From positions 1,589,108 through 1,653,107 of the forward strand of contig JALJCO010012849.1 of the NCBI GenBank assembly GCA_023101725.1: a DNA stretch of 64,000 nt, in the 5' to 3' direction. Shown piece by piece: positions 46,901 to 60,144 of this stretch. Numbering within the stretch: position 1 is the stretch's first letter; each line of letters starts with the position of its first letter. The DNA comes from Atherinomorus stipes (taxonomy: Eukaryota > Chordata > Actinopteri > Atheriniformes > Atherinidae). Below the pieces are notes generated by a model. The model had not been told where the DNA came from and ran no database searches. It saw only the letters and a program-made list of their open reading frames with translations. The translations under genes were made by a program, and so were the position numbers.

Positions 46901-49900
46901 ATCCCAGGCGTGACTTCTTCCTCTCTGTAAAACTCCTCTGCTGTTTATTTATTTATTTATTTTTATTTTTATCTGCCTGTACTCTCCCTGGCACCTAAAC
47001 TTTTTTCTTTTCTTTTCTGTAAAGAGTTTTCTTTCTAGAAAGCAGCTTTACTTTATGACTCATTTTTAAAGAACGATGTGGTGTAGGCTATCCCACCGAC
47101 CAGCAACCCTCGTGACAACCCCCACTTTACATTAAACCACCCAGAGGTGGCAGTTCTGAATGAATATCAGTATGGAGCAAAATATGTAGTTGAAGCTATG
47201 TGCATCCCTGACAGCACTGTTCCCATGGCAACCGTAACTTATACCCATAAGCCTCTTACACGTGCCCATACTTGGGTCATTCAGTCTTTCTCTCGTTCAT
47301 TCATCCATTCATTTTTCAAATCAGTAATTTACTGATTTATTTAACTATTTATTGACCTCAGTCTCTGTTGGTAATTGTAATTTAGAATACTGTTAAAGAC
47401 ACTGAGCTGAAAATACCTAAAAGAGACCACTGTTTATTTTAAAAAATCCTGTTATTATTCTAGGCAATATAATGCAGATTTGTGGGACGAGGTTTAAGAG
47501 GTTGGGATTTAACCTTGTGGGGTTTTTTTTGTTGTTGATGCTGTTAGGACTGCAGAGGCATTAAGAGCACATTATGGGAAATAACTCTCATTAATTAGAC
47601 TAATCAAAGCAACAGACCTACGGAAGCATTTTTTTGCCGGTTTATTTGTTTGCACCATGTGTTCATTAATGTATTTTCCATGCACGTGATTATTATTATG
47701 TATATTCAATATGTCCTTATGCATGAGGTAAAGTTCTTCTTTCTTTTTTCCCTTGAATGCAGAATGTATTGTCACGTTTATTGTCTGCGGAGTGCATCAT
47801 GCTAACAGCGAGGTAAAGTCAGGGTCACTTCACCTCCTTCTGCTTTCTTCCCAGCTTGATTTTTTTCACATCTGCATTAAGTCTGTGATTTCCACAAAGC
47901 GACTGCCTGAATGCAAGGAGCAGTCCGCATGACACACCATGTAGCTTTTCCCATTACTCTGACGATGTGTGAAAATAACTGATGATGGTGCTGATTATAA
48001 TTATCATAACAGACTGGTTTCATTTAAAAACACATGGTTTACCAAGTGACGTTTCTTCACACGTTGGAATATAACAGTAGGGGCAACAGAAGTAGTTTAA
48101 AGTTTAATTGAAACGTTTTGAACACAAACTCATGGGACATAAACACTGTGTGTCTAAACACAAAAAGGAAGAGAAATGGAAATGGAACAGCATTCAAATG
48201 CAAGTTTAAATGGGGAAAATTCCCACAACTGAAGAGGTTTGAATCTTCAGTTTGCTTCCACTGTGTTTCATTTCTTCGCTACTTCCTCTTTTGTTGCAGA
48301 TCATGAAGGTTCCCGAGATTAAAGGCATTATAGATGTTTCTTTCAATAATTTTTGCAATATTTGGTAAAATTGGGGTCACTACCCCATACGCTATGATTA
48401 ATTAAAATCTTTACATATATAAATATTATTATACATCAGCTGTGAAAGTAACAGGTCTGAAAAAAAAACATCCGCCAATCATCTCTGCATTCCTTACATT
48501 TTTGATTTGTCTATTGGCTCGCCCAATTACTTTTAAGTAAAAGTGATTGACAGTCAATTTAACAGGTAACAGGCGAGACTGATCAATGAGAGTGATTGAC
48601 TGACGAAAGCAATACTGTATCCCGGAAGCTGCGCACACTCGTCTAATGTTTCCAGCATTCTGCTAGCAGTTAGCAACGTTCAGACAATGACATCTGTTTT
48701 ACTTGCGTCTGTGACATGATGGGATAAAATCTGCTCCTGCTGTCTGCTAAACATCTGAGTGGCTCGTGCACGGTATTCTGTGGCCGGTTATGCTTCAATA
48801 TGGTTGGCTGGCCACTTTAATATGTCATATTTTGACCTCTGTGCTTGTGGAACGTTTTTACAGCAGTTTCCAAACGCTTGACACATTTCCATGGTTTGAG
48901 AAAATTGTAATTGTTGTCTTAGCTAAAATGGGAAATCTACAATATTTTTAAATACTTGTTCCTTTGACTAAAATAGTACAATCCAGATATTATGGTTTGA
49001 GTCATTCCTGCTGTAGAAGCATTTTAACTCTTTCAGCCCTGTGCCTGTTTTTAGGCCACTGCTTAAAAATTGCACAGCCATTATGAAATGAATATATCTT
49101 TACAACCATGGGGTCTATTTGAATCATTTTGGAGTAAGGAAAGGGAATATTTGTGAGGTTTGTTAAGATGTGTAAATATTAGTATATGTGTTACTGGTGG
49201 AAAAGAAATGAATATGGCACGTTGCACGAATGAAAAGATGTTTCAGGCTTGCTGCAGACAGTTTCAGTAGTTACACTAAGTTCATCTTCGCTGCCCGCTC
49301 TTTGCTTTGCAAGTCTGCTCATAATGGGCTTTCATTTTAGTTGCTTGTTCCCATGTCAAGTTGTGTTACCACTGGTTCCAGTTAAGTTCACAACAGAACA
49401 GTAAAAAGAACACCCACTTAGGGGATAAGGACAAACCTAATCCCAGTGGTGCTCTGTGTTTAAAAGGATGGATGTAATTGAGATTTTGGGTGAATGCAAA
49501 CATTGTAGTTGCATAAGGGACATAAAAAAAAACTCATGAGTTATTATTCAGAATATACTCTATAATATGTAAAAGGAATTTAAAATCTATGAACTATGTA
49601 AACATCACACTTATGTTGAATATTGAACATTGTTTTTTTTAGATTAATGTCAGTATTACTGTTGTAATATCACTGTCCATGTTAACACAGCCACATCTGA
49701 GTTAGTATCTAGATTGGATTATTTTTAACTCACTTTTTCCCCAGGGGGTCAGGAATGCACTTTCAATTCCATGTACAATATTGACCAGTTGTGTCAGCAG
49801 AAAATAAGCATTTATTCCAGAAGTCTTACCTAAAATCTTGCAGGACTTTCAGGCTTTCTTTTTAGACTTAATTTGTCTGTATTCTATTTCCATTGCAATT

Positions 49901-50901
49901 GATGCAACAGAAATTTAATAAATTAACTAATTTAATCCTGAAACCTAAAACTTGGTCTTAAAGCAACTGGAGAAGAAGCTGACAGTTATGTATTTCTTAC
50001 ACATAGGACATTTATTATTCACATTCCTGGACCTTTAACAGCTTCCTGCCTGGAGAGCCCAGAGGCTGTAAAGTAATGTTTGTTTCCAGCCTAGCTTTAC
50101 ACTGTTTCGCTTAAGGAAAACAGAAAACTAGATAACCATTCATTTTTACCATTGCACATATATTTAAACGATAAAAATCGGAGCACTTTGGCCACAATAA
50201 AGTTACTGTAAACATTTTAGAGAAAAAAGCAGGATGCCAAACAGATTCAAATTTATCTGTCTTATAATAAGTGGTTAAAGCTGAATTTGGCTCCCAATAC
50301 AGTATAGAAGTGAGAGAAATGCGTACTGTATGTACTTCACTGCTTTAAATCGAGGTAACGGTGAAATAACGGCAGCATTTTCATCTTTGTTTCATTTATC
50401 AGACTTTAGCAGACTTTATTTATACGTCATCACATTGCAAATCCCCCCAAAGTTTTACTTGCTTATGTGAAAGATTGCGACTGGCGTGAACGAGGCTGAC
50501 ACTCATTTCATCGGTGTAATGGAAAGACTTGGCATGCCCAACAATGGTCACCTCTGTTATGCTGTTTTCCTGCCCTTGAAAATAAGCAGTGAAGAGCCGG
50601 AGCAAAATTGCCTTGCTAGTAGTGGACCTTCGGTGATGCATATTGCTGATGATGAGAGCTCTAGTCCACAAAGCAGCTTCAAGCAAAACCTGAAATAACA
50701 AGTTCTTTGCTATATTTAATTTCTTCTATGCATTAAAAAAATGTTCATTTGTATCCACAACATTTCTGGAATCAGGGCAGAGAACGACTAGAACTAGAAA
50801 ATGATTATTTTCTCGCCATTGATTTCCGTTTATATTTTTTTGGCTCTTACGTCAGGCCCATGGGGCTCCCCATACAGTAGGACGGCAAATGATGTAGTGT
50901 G
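46900..50901. other. Stretch without recognised gene
   Basis: AT-rich, no supported exons. A patch at 48430-48640 looks like decayed repeat but I cannot name it. Confidence 0.5.
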
Positions 50902-51460
50902 TGTGGTGGCAGACTGTCTGACTCTATAGATATATACTGTTAAGATTATGACAAGGACAAGGACGACTGATAAATTAGGGCGACATGACAAATTATGAAC
51001 CTAGATCCCAAGCTGACGTGTCTTTCACAGAACACTCACATCAGACTGAATATCAGGTGGGGAGGGTTCTGACAGGGTCCTATAAAGCATCACAGTAAAC
51101 AGGAAGACGGGGTCCTTCGGAACGTGAGCGAGCGCGGACTACAGACAGCTGGACCTGGGGACTCCGTTTGACCGCTGAGACACGCACAGGACCTGACACA
51201 CAGTCCTTTGCCGTATTTGACCAGTTATATTGTAATAAACGTGTAACCTTAAGCGACGCGTCTGTGATTCTTCACCGCTGCATCATCTTAGCTCAGCCAC
51301 TGCTAGCAGGCTGACCAACGAGGTGCCTGACTGCAAACACCACGCTGCTGACATCCACACTTAAGGTCTGTACGATGACAAAAGTCAACATTAGTTCTCT
51401 TCTATTATTCTTAAATGAACAGCACTTCTGATTAGCTACCAGAAGGGTTGCGCTACGACA
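50902..51460 (+). repeat. 5' LTR of an endogenous retrovirus
   Basis: It starts TGTGGTGGCAGACTG and ends ACGACA (TG...CA). A TATAAAG box lies at 51081-51087 and AATAAA at 51234-51239. Its first 553 bases align with 63448-64000 with two substitutions and four single-base indels. The expected primer-binding site follows three bases after its end. Confidence 0.93.
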
Positions 51461-51463
51461 GAA

Positions 51464-51481
51464 TGGTGACCCATCGACGTG
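51464..51481 (+). promoter_or_regulatory. Primer-binding site
   Basis: TGGTGACCCATCGACGTG begins with the TGG expected to pair with a tRNA CCA end, three bases after the LTR. It partly resembles arginine-tRNA primer sites but carries extra bases, so the tRNA is not assigned. Confidence 0.6.
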
Positions 51482-53913
51482 GGAATATAGAGAATTAATT
51501 GTTGTCTTTTTCTGCTTCTGTCCACGAACCGAGGAAAACACACGGACTACGACGCGAAGGTCCGAAACTTTCCCCAAGTGTTTTGAAGACTAGATCAGAG
51601 GTCGGTAACGGATCTTTAATACGGATGGAAAACGGTAAGAAAGATAATATATTTACCTATCAATGAAGAGCAGAGATTCAAGCTAAAAAGAAAACACTTC
51701 ACAGCCAAAAGAAAACAGGTGTAGACCTGGGGTTTAGCAATACAAAAATAAACAAAATACGGTATTTTCATAGTGCTTAGAAGTGTTACTCCATGTGATC
51801 TGTGTCCGAAAATCAGGACAGGGTGTGATGACCCTAATAATCATCAACTGCATGTTTGCGGGGACACGGGTCTAGATGTGAACGTGTGTGTTGTGAAAAT
51901 GAAAAACACATAGGTTTGCGTTTGGATGGTGTCTCAGTACATGTTGGATTGAATTGAAGTTCCACGTGTGAGATCGCGTGTGTAGGTGTGTGGTTTGCAT
52001 GTTTGAAATGACTCTGATCTAATCGAAACTTGCATGTTGCCAAAATGAAATACATATAAGTTTGTCTAAACTTACAAGTTGTCTAAACTTATATGTTGCA
52101 ATACTGTTCTTGTAATGCATGTGAGTTTACGTATGAATGGTGTTGTGGATAGGTGTAAGATTACACATCGGCGCACATGAACTTATATGTAACAAATTGC
52201 TACAAATTGAACAGAAATCAAAAGCATTGAGTGAAGTATTGGGCATCAGGGAAAGTTTGTTGCTTAAGAAAAAAGCATTGAGTGAAGAAATTGGGCATCC
52301 GGCCTCCGGAAAAGTCAGTTGTTTTACATAAAAACATTGAGGAAAAATAATTGGGCATCAGGGAAAGTTTGTTGCTAAAGAAAAAAGCATTGAGTGAAGA
52401 AATTGGGCATCCGGCCTCCGGAAAAGTCAGTTGTTTTACATAAAAACATTGAGAAAAAAATATTTGGGCATTAGGGAAATTTTTTTGTTTTTGATAAAAC
52501 GTTGGAAAAAACTTTTGATTTAAATTTGCATGTTTGTAGGAACACAAATTTACACGTATACTCATGAGTTAAAAGCTTGCGTATAGATGGTGTTTGTAGA
52601 CGCATGTAAATTTAAAGTTTCGGTCTGATGACGGAGTTAATAAGTAGCGTTAATTTCGGTATCAAAAAGCTGATGGAGGAAACATTTCACATGGAGAAAT
52701 AAAATAAAGAGAATAGTTAAAGTAAAAAGCAATGAAGTTTGTGTTAATCCCAAAAAAAAAAAAAAAAAAAAAAAAATCATATGAAAATGTTTAAAATGTT
52801 TCGGTAAAGGAAGAGACTGTGCCTGACAGAAACATCTTGAATAAAAGAAAAATAACTGGAGTTTCTGAAACATTTGGGTTTGTCAATTGTTAAGAAAAGT
52901 CAATGTTATATGAACAAAGTAAGAAAAACTCTGAGTGAAATTTGTGCAAGTGCTGGGAAAATAAATAAATAAATAAATCTTGCTTAAAAGAATAAGTAAA
53001 GTTGAAAGCAAATTCTTAGAATTGTGTTTAGATTTTTTTAGATTGTTAGATTCTTTTTCAGATTTTTAAATAAAAGTAAAGAAAAAGTCTGTGTGAGTTT
53101 TCCACGGGACAGTGCTACAGCTATAAGAATTTTTTCCACCCTTATCTTTCTTCCCTGTAAAAATTCTCGGGAGAGGAAGAGGGGGACAGAGTGTGTATTT
53201 TGTTGATGTCGAGCACTGGACAGATATTTTGTCTAGCAGAAAAACAATTTTCTGTGTCAGAGTGCCTCTCCGGTGTTCGAGGTCGACAAAATGGCAGACT
53301 CCGATAAAGCAAAAATGAACAAAATATCGACCAAATGACACAGCAGTAGAAATTCTAACCAGTAAATTTCCATTGTTGAAATATGAAATTACAAAATTCT
53401 TCACTAGGTGGATGAGAACAAAAAACAGCGCCACCTATTGGGAAAAAAAAAAAAGGTACTTAAGATTGATGCGTCTGTGCTGAACTGAAATAGTCATTAA
53501 AAACACGCCCATAACTGGAATTACTGCAGCCAAAAAACAAAAATGAAAAGAAAAATTGAAAGAGACATACAAATTTTGGAATTATTTCAGAAACATGGCA
53601 GAGCAGAAAATCAGAAAGCTTTACATCAAGAAGAAGCAGCAACCACTAGCAGGTTTCCAAGACACAGCCTCTGACACAAGGTCACAGGTGGTGATAAGCC
53701 ACACACACGCTCCATTACAGATAACACACATACATCTACTGTACACCACTTACCCACATGTTTTCACGTGCACGCTCATGCAATGAAGATCTTGCTTGGC
53801 TACAGATAACAGATGACACACAAACTTCTCTCTGTCCTATCTTATTCTTATTAGTGGAGCAACACAGATGCTTACTGACCAAGACCCGGACATGAATAAA
53901 GGACTTTTCCTCT

Positions 53914-53915
<2 letters not shown>
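51482..53915 (+). other. Retroviral leader/gag region without a recognisable gag
   Basis: The stretch is AT-rich, with short ORFs only (for example from 53292 and 53594) and no matrix, capsid or CCHC signature. It ends at the LINE target site. Confidence 0.55.
52238..52490. repeat. 112-bp tandem repeat in the retroviral leader
   Basis: Two near-identical units and part of a third begin with ATTGGGCATCAGGGAAAG at 52238, 52350 and about 52462. Each holds GCATCCGGCCTCCGGAAAAG and GTCAGTTGTTTTACATAAAA. Confidence 0.9.
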
Positions 53916-53949
<34 letters not shown>

Positions 53950-54382
53950 CTACTTGTCCTGTCCAGCATTGAAGCAAGCAGAATGGAAATCTGATTGCTT
54001 TATTCTGTTGAACAGTTTTGCTTTGTCAAGCGGAGCTTTATGAACATAAGGCTCCACTTGATATCATGTTTATTCATTTTATTTCTTTATTTAAACATTT
54101 GTCTATTACACCATTCCATTTCATACTGCTGGGCCTGACAAGGGAGAAATGAAAGTGAATAGAGGTAATGATAGAAAGTGAAACAGAGAGAGAGGAGTAA
54201 GGAAGAGGAAGAGAGAGAGAAGAGAAAACATGAATCCACTTACACAGTTCACTGGTACATCTGTACCGCGATCCCTAAACAACCAAGGTCTCTGTTGGAA
54301 AACAAAACAAGCAATCCCCTACAGGAGTACCTGCAGGTGGCTTAAATATCCTCAGATCATACAAACACACGCAGAACTACGC

Positions 54383-54492
54383 AGAGAAGAGGTACAACCT
54401 AGTCAGCGCAATGGGAAGTAGAGAAGAGGTACAACCTAGTCATCGCAATGGGAAGTAAAGAAGAGGTACGACCTAGTCATCGCAATGGGAAG
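54383..54492. repeat. 37-bp tandem repeat, three units
   Basis: Units at 54383, 54420 and 54457 each contain GAAGAGGTACAACCTAGTCA and CGCAATGGGAAG, with a few substitutions. Confidence 0.95.
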
Positions 54493-56679
54493 CAGTGTCA
54501 CAGTGTCAACATGCATAATAAAGGGTGCTCCGTGGTGATACAGTCATGCAGATGCAGCCTCGTCTCTGCAAGGAGGAGGAAGCCCGCAAGGCTCGCGACC
54601 CAGGCCCCCAGCAGCCACCCAGAGGCCCAGATCCCAGCTACCCCCCCCCAAAGAGCGGACATGCATCCCCCCGAAGGGCGGCAAAAAGCGGCCCCAGCCG
54701 GAGCCCCCCGCAGTCTGGAGGCCCAGGCCCCAGCGGACCAAGACCAGCAGCTGCCGACCCCACCGGGCGCCGGGCGTCCCCCGGAGCGGAGACAGCGCCG
54801 GGCCCAGGGCCCAAGCGCCCAGGAGCAGCCACCCCCCCCCCGGACCCGGGCGGCCCAACCGAAACCCAGGAGGACCGGACCCCCCAGACGACGCCCCCCC
54901 AGGGCAGGCCAGCCCCCCACCCCAAAGTCCCTGATACACCTGACACCAGGGCGCCACCACCTCTCCCACCCCCTACCCCGCCACCACGCTCACACACACA
55001 CTCCCCACACACCTACCCCAACACTGGGGCTGAAAGATATACCGTCACCGCCCCCACATCGAGACACAGGCACCCAAGACATCAATACCGCAAGAGCAAC
55101 CACATACAAGATACAGATCCCCCCTGCGCCCGCCCCGCACAAAAAACCCCGGAAGCCACAAACAAAACCGCACCCCCCACCAAAGCGCCCGGCCCCCAAC
55201 CAACCCGCAGCCACACCGCACCGCACCGACACCAAGATGCCCGGCACGAATACCGAGGTACGAACCTCCGCCCACACCGCCCAGCCCTACCCAACACCTC
55301 CGTGTACCCCCCCCACACACGCATACACCCACCCACTCCGCTCTCTGACCTTACCTACCCACACTCACTCCTCTCTCCACCCCCAACACTCTCCTCCCTC
55401 TACCGTCCACACCTACCCCCACCTCCTCATACCCTCTAACACACACATGCACTCCCCCCACATAACTGCACCAACCCCTCCCCTCCCCCCCCACACATAC
55501 GCCCCCACCTCCCTATACCCCCAATACCCCATACAGTCCCCCCCTTACATGTCCAGCCCCGCCCATCCCTCTGACCTATCACACTCCCGCCCTTCCTTCC
55601 TTCAGCCCCTCACGACCATCCCTACTAGACACTCACGAGCATGCCACTCCTTCCTCCATCCCCCCTTTCCTTCAACCACTTACCCACATCTCCTCCCTCT
55701 TCCAGCCCAAGTTCCTCCCTCCCACATTTCCTCCTTCACACTCTCATTCATTATTCTCACATACCCACCTCTCTCTTGCCCCTGCCCTCGTGCCTCCTGA
55801 GTGGTAGCTCGGGCCGGGGAAGGAGCCGCGAGTTCCAAGCCCCCAACACGTTCCCCCCACCACCACCCCCCCATCCCCCACCCCCGGACGCAGCAGGCCA
55901 GGCATCCCCCAGGCCAGCAGATCCCCCCGCAATGCAGCCAGCCTTAACCACTGGCGCGTGAAGTAGCCACTGTCCCCCCCTCCCCCCAGTAGCGCCCGGG
56001 AGACCGGGGTATGAAAGGACCCTGTCCCCCCCCCACCCCCCACTCATGACTGTGTGTGTAAGATGTGTGTTGTTTGCAGTTAAAACTAAGGGGCAGTGCC
56101 AAGTCATGCCGGGAGTGGGGTCGCGTAGGGGGCATGTCCCCCCAACCGGCCCCTCCCTCCTACCACACACTATATGGCCCGCCCCTCAGAAGTGGTTGTG
56201 AGCTGTTGTTATTTTATGTGTTTAGGTGTCTAAGTGTGGTTAAAACTGGGGAGCAGGCTGCCTCTAGACGTGGCAAGCAAAGGCACTTTGGTGCCCTCCC
56301 TCACCACGCCCGCTTGACACGCTCCCTCCCCAAAACCCTACGGTGTGTGTGTGAGGTAGAGCAGGGGGGGGGGGGGTCTTGGGAAGGGAGACCAGGGGGT
56401 ATGAATTCCCCCCTGGAAGAAGAGCCGTTACCGGCATTAGGTACCCCTGCCTCCCGGGATCCCCCCAGGGCAGAAAGGGCAGGCATGGCCGCCCCCACGG
56501 CCCGGCGTCCGGCGTTCAGCACAGAGGGGCCAGCCTCAGCCCCTGGGGGCGCTCGACCACGCCAGGCCAGGGGAGGGGGGAAAAGGGACGGAAGCGGGAA
56601 AGGGTCGGCGGAGGGGGCCAGAGTCACCGGCCCAACATCCCCAGGCCTCGCAAACCCCCCAAGAGGCACGCAGAGCTGC

Positions 56680-56680
<1 letters not shown>

Positions 56681-56713
<33 letters not shown>

Positions 56714-56746
56714 CTCCCCCTTTCCCCCCCCCCCCCCCCCCCCCCC
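56681..56746. repeat. Internal T33 tract followed by C runs
   Basis: On the LINE sense strand this reads as a long G run and then an A run, like a second internal poly(A). Confidence 0.85.
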
Positions 56747-59249
56747 AACCTGACACACACAAACCCCACCAATGCACCACCACCCCGCACCCAAACACCC
56801 ATCATCCATGCACCCCCACCCACCCACCCATCTCCACACCCCCACAGGCAGCCCACACACACACACAACCGCATTCACGCCCCTCCAGTCACACACCCAC
56901 CTACACATACCAAGGACGGGGACCGCGGGGCCCCAGCCCCCACGCGACAAGTCCACCGCCCCCAGCCCCCGGACCACGCGAGACCAACCCGTACAAGACC
57001 ACCAGCGCAGGCCAGCCCCAACCGACACAGCGGCCAGGCGGGACAGGCACCGGCGTGGAAAAGACCCGGCCACCCCGCCCCCCCCCTCCCACACTGAGCT
57101 GAACGATATGGACAAAACCCCACACCGACAGCCACGCCAGACACCCCAACATCGATACGACACGCAGACACGGGTCCCGCCGAAAACCAAGCACCCCGGC
57201 GGAAAGCGCGCTCCGTCCGCGACCCCCAGAGCCCCACACGCAGGACAAGCACAGGGGAAATCCACACCCCCCACACGGCCGCCCCGCGACACCACATCCC
57301 GGTGCCCACATCCCGACACAGACACGAAACGCACCCCCGCCCCACCCCCACCCCCCACCGCACACACCCGCACGAAAGAGAGGCGCCCGGCGGGACCGTC
57401 CAGGTGTGAGGACCGGCCTGATCCAGAGGAGGCACGCCCCGCCGGCCCGCCCCCAGCGCCAAGCCGGGTCCCCCGGCCCCGGAGGAGGGGCCACCCCGAG
57501 CACCGGGGCCCAGGCCCCGCCCCCCCGCCCCGGGACGCCCCGGCCACCCGGCGCCAGCCGACAGCCACCGGCCAGGGCCCCACCAGCGCCCGCCCACCGC
57601 CGAGAGCAGCCCCAACCGCGCCCTGCCCCCCATCGGCGGTACAGCCCGCCCAGCGGCGAGGAGCCGACCCCCCCCAAGTCAAGGGATATAGCCATCAGCA
57701 CTGCCGGCCCACCCCCATCGCCGAGGCGCTCCTCCCGGTGATGGAGCTAATCAAGGGGACAGAGGAGTGGAATTACTGGTTTTGAGGAGGAGACATCTCT
57801 AATATGTTGGTCTCTGAGTTCCAACTGGCTTGCTCAGTTTTTTGGATTTCGTCAAGATAGTTTTCTTTGAATAATATAGTGTTCATAGTGATAATTGGTT
57901 CCGTTTGATCTCATCCAAGTCCCAGTAAAGTGTGGGGCTTGAGGGAGTTCACCTGAGCCACGCTGAAGGTCATCAATACCTGAAGCCAAACCTGGAAGGT
58001 GGCAAGACAAAGGGGAAGATAATTGCATTGTTCTCATTGAGTGCAAAAAATTTTGAAGGTGACAGACCCATTTGAACATCCTCTGTCCGTGTATGTCTCT
58101 GTGTAAACTTGATTGTTATGTTATTTGGTTTTTGTATTGGAACGGTTTAAATTCTGTGTCATGTGTTTTGGTTAAGGGTTGGAAGTCAGCCTCCCACTTG
58201 AGTTGGAAGGGAAATTGAATCTCCGTTTTATAATCTTATTTTTCGAAGTAGTTTGGGGATAAGAGATTAGGAATTCTGCTACCTGACCGGAGTCTGCAAG
58301 ATCAGTTGGTTAGAGGTATATTTTTTGCTTAATATAGATTTAGTTGATGGTATTCTAAGAATTTAGTACTATTGATCCCGTATTGTAGGTAAGTGTATTA
58401 AATGACAGGAATTTTCCATTTTCAATGATATGTTGTAATTGTTTTCTCCTTTTCCTTCCAATGCAAAAATTACATTTTCTTGTTTTGTAAAATTCCAGGT
58501 TATTCCAGATGGGTGTGAGTTTACATGGAATAATAGAAGACTCGGTTAATTTCAGGAATTCCCACATGTTTCAGAGTAGAGCAGATGTTGATACTTTTAA
58601 AGCATTTATGAGATCTGACTGCTGAACTGATGAACGGCAAATCAGAGACATCCAGATCCTCACATAATGCTTGTTCTGTGTCTAGCCAGGTTCATCTAGA
58701 TGGGTAGGTTTCAGCATTTGGAAATAAATTGTAGTTATTTGCTAGGAAATAATAATTGAAATTGGGTGAGTCTAACCCTCCCCGGTCTTTTACCTGTTGT
58801 AAGGTTTTTAAACTGATACGTGATGGCTTGTTTTTCCAAAGAAATTTGGAAATGTGAGAGTCCAGTGACTTAAACCAACTGGAGGAAGGTTTGGTGGGAC
58901 TTTTCCTCTTCCAGCCAAAGACGGACTGAATGTCACTGTAGGCATTTTACAGTGCCAGCTGATCAAAATGTGGATCATGTTGCAGAGTCTGTCCAGCACA
59001 ACCAAGCCCAACAACGCTGCAGAACCAAGACGCGGAGGTGTGACCAACCTTCAACCACAGGTACAAACCAGCAGAGGACCTGTGAGATTCAACGACATGT
59101 GACCAGCCAGGTCACATGTGGAGGCAGTGTCCACACAGAGACACACAGAGGCCCAACACCTATGGGGGCCCTCCAGCCTGGTTTTGACAACGACGACCAC
59201 ATCCACATGTCCCACGGTGCAGACAGCAGGTGTCCACAATCGGGGGTTG

Positions 59250-59420
59250 CAGAAGAGACTCAGTTACACCCCCTCATGATTCCTGTCCCAGTGAGGACAG
59301 AACGGTGACTGTTCAGCTGACTGTGAGTGACACTGCACTGATAAACCTGCTTGGCAGAAATGCATCCTGCCCCCTGAACATGGCAATTTTGTGCACAAAC
59401 GAAGGCACAAGACTGCAGAC
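59250..59420 (+). pseudogene. Retroviral protease C-terminal fragment
   Basis: The frame reads VTVQLTVSDTALINLLGRN, where LLGR(N/D) is the typical end of retroviral proteases before the reverse transcriptase. The active-site DTG part is not recognisable. Confidence 0.5.
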
Positions 59421-60144
59421 AATCGAACAGCCATATGCCATGATGTGTCAAAAAGAATCTGCTCTTATCTGTTGGTTGGGTGAAATAACATCTCCTATTG
59501 TTTCAGCCGCTGAAACCTGGACAAAGTTCATAATGGACAATTGCCCTGAAGCAAGAAAACCACCTGCCCACTCCATGTAACCCTGAAATCTGTGTGACAG
59601 CATTTACATTGGAGTGAAAATGTCTGAGTATTCAAAGAGATGTGACTAACAGCTTCTCACACATCACACTGTTCATTAACATTAACTACACATCAAAACA
59701 TCTAGATCCCATGATTGTAAAAGTTAGAAAATTAGCTTATTTTGAAACAACCATTTTTCTCACAAACACAAATGAAAGAATTCCTAAAGTTGTCTGTCTC
59801 TTGCAGAGGTGAAGCGACTCCAACGATAGCAATTTACCGAGCCAATCGAACGCTGACGACGACCAAGCGAAACTTCGTTGCCAAAAATTATCCAATGTAC
59901 CAAGTAAGTTTGGGTGAAATTGGACTCGGACGTCGGCGAGATAAAATCTGCGCAACCGGTGAGTGTTAAACTAAAAAAGCTTTGCACGCTCCCATGAAGA
60001 ACCCTGTACAGACTCACGCTCAAAAAATATGAGAGGAAATTGTTAAAACATGTATAGTTTTGAAAAATGAAGCATTGTCTAATTTATTTAGCATAAAAGT
60101 CAGTAAAGTTTCCCAGTAACTGTTCATATTTCAGTTCAGAAGTC

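Larger units (their letters stand above)
53950..57785 (-). repeat. G-rich 3' region of the LINE (C-rich on +)
   Basis: About 3.3 kb (54,550-57,785) is extremely C-rich on the + strand, full of CCCC, CACACA and GGCCC words. L1 elements are known to carry G-rich tracts in their 3' UTR, so I assign it to the LINE; the length is remarkable. The 53950-54380 part is ordinary sequence. Confidence 0.6.
53916..58896 (-). mobile_element. L1-like LINE, 5'-truncated, inserted in the retrovirus
   Basis: A perfect 15-bp direct repeat GGACTTTTCCTCTTC flanks it (53901-53915 and 58897-58911). A 34-T run at the left end is the poly(A) tail of a minus-strand element. Near 58790-58690 the minus frame reads KDRGGLDSPNFNYYFLANNY, the GGLxxPNxxxYY region near the C-terminus of L1-type ORF2; coding remnants continue to about 57850 with stops. 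The rest is a very G-rich 3' region on the minus strand. The reverse transcriptase core and ORF1 are lost to 5' truncation. Confidence 0.88.

Noticed and set aside
52238..52490. CRISPR-like spacing
   Set aside because: The units are contiguous 112-bp tandem copies in a vertebrate retrovirus; there are no short repeats separated by unique spacers.
54448..57785. Very long ORFs on both strands (up to 450 codons)
   Set aside because: They come from strong C/G bias that removes stops. The translations are Pro/Arg/Thr- or Gly/Trp/Arg-rich without domains and overlap in several frames, and the block belongs to the LINE insertion.
59740..59970. 75-codon ORF between protease and RT pieces
   Set aside because: No retroviral motif or host family was recognised; kept as unassigned interior sequence.
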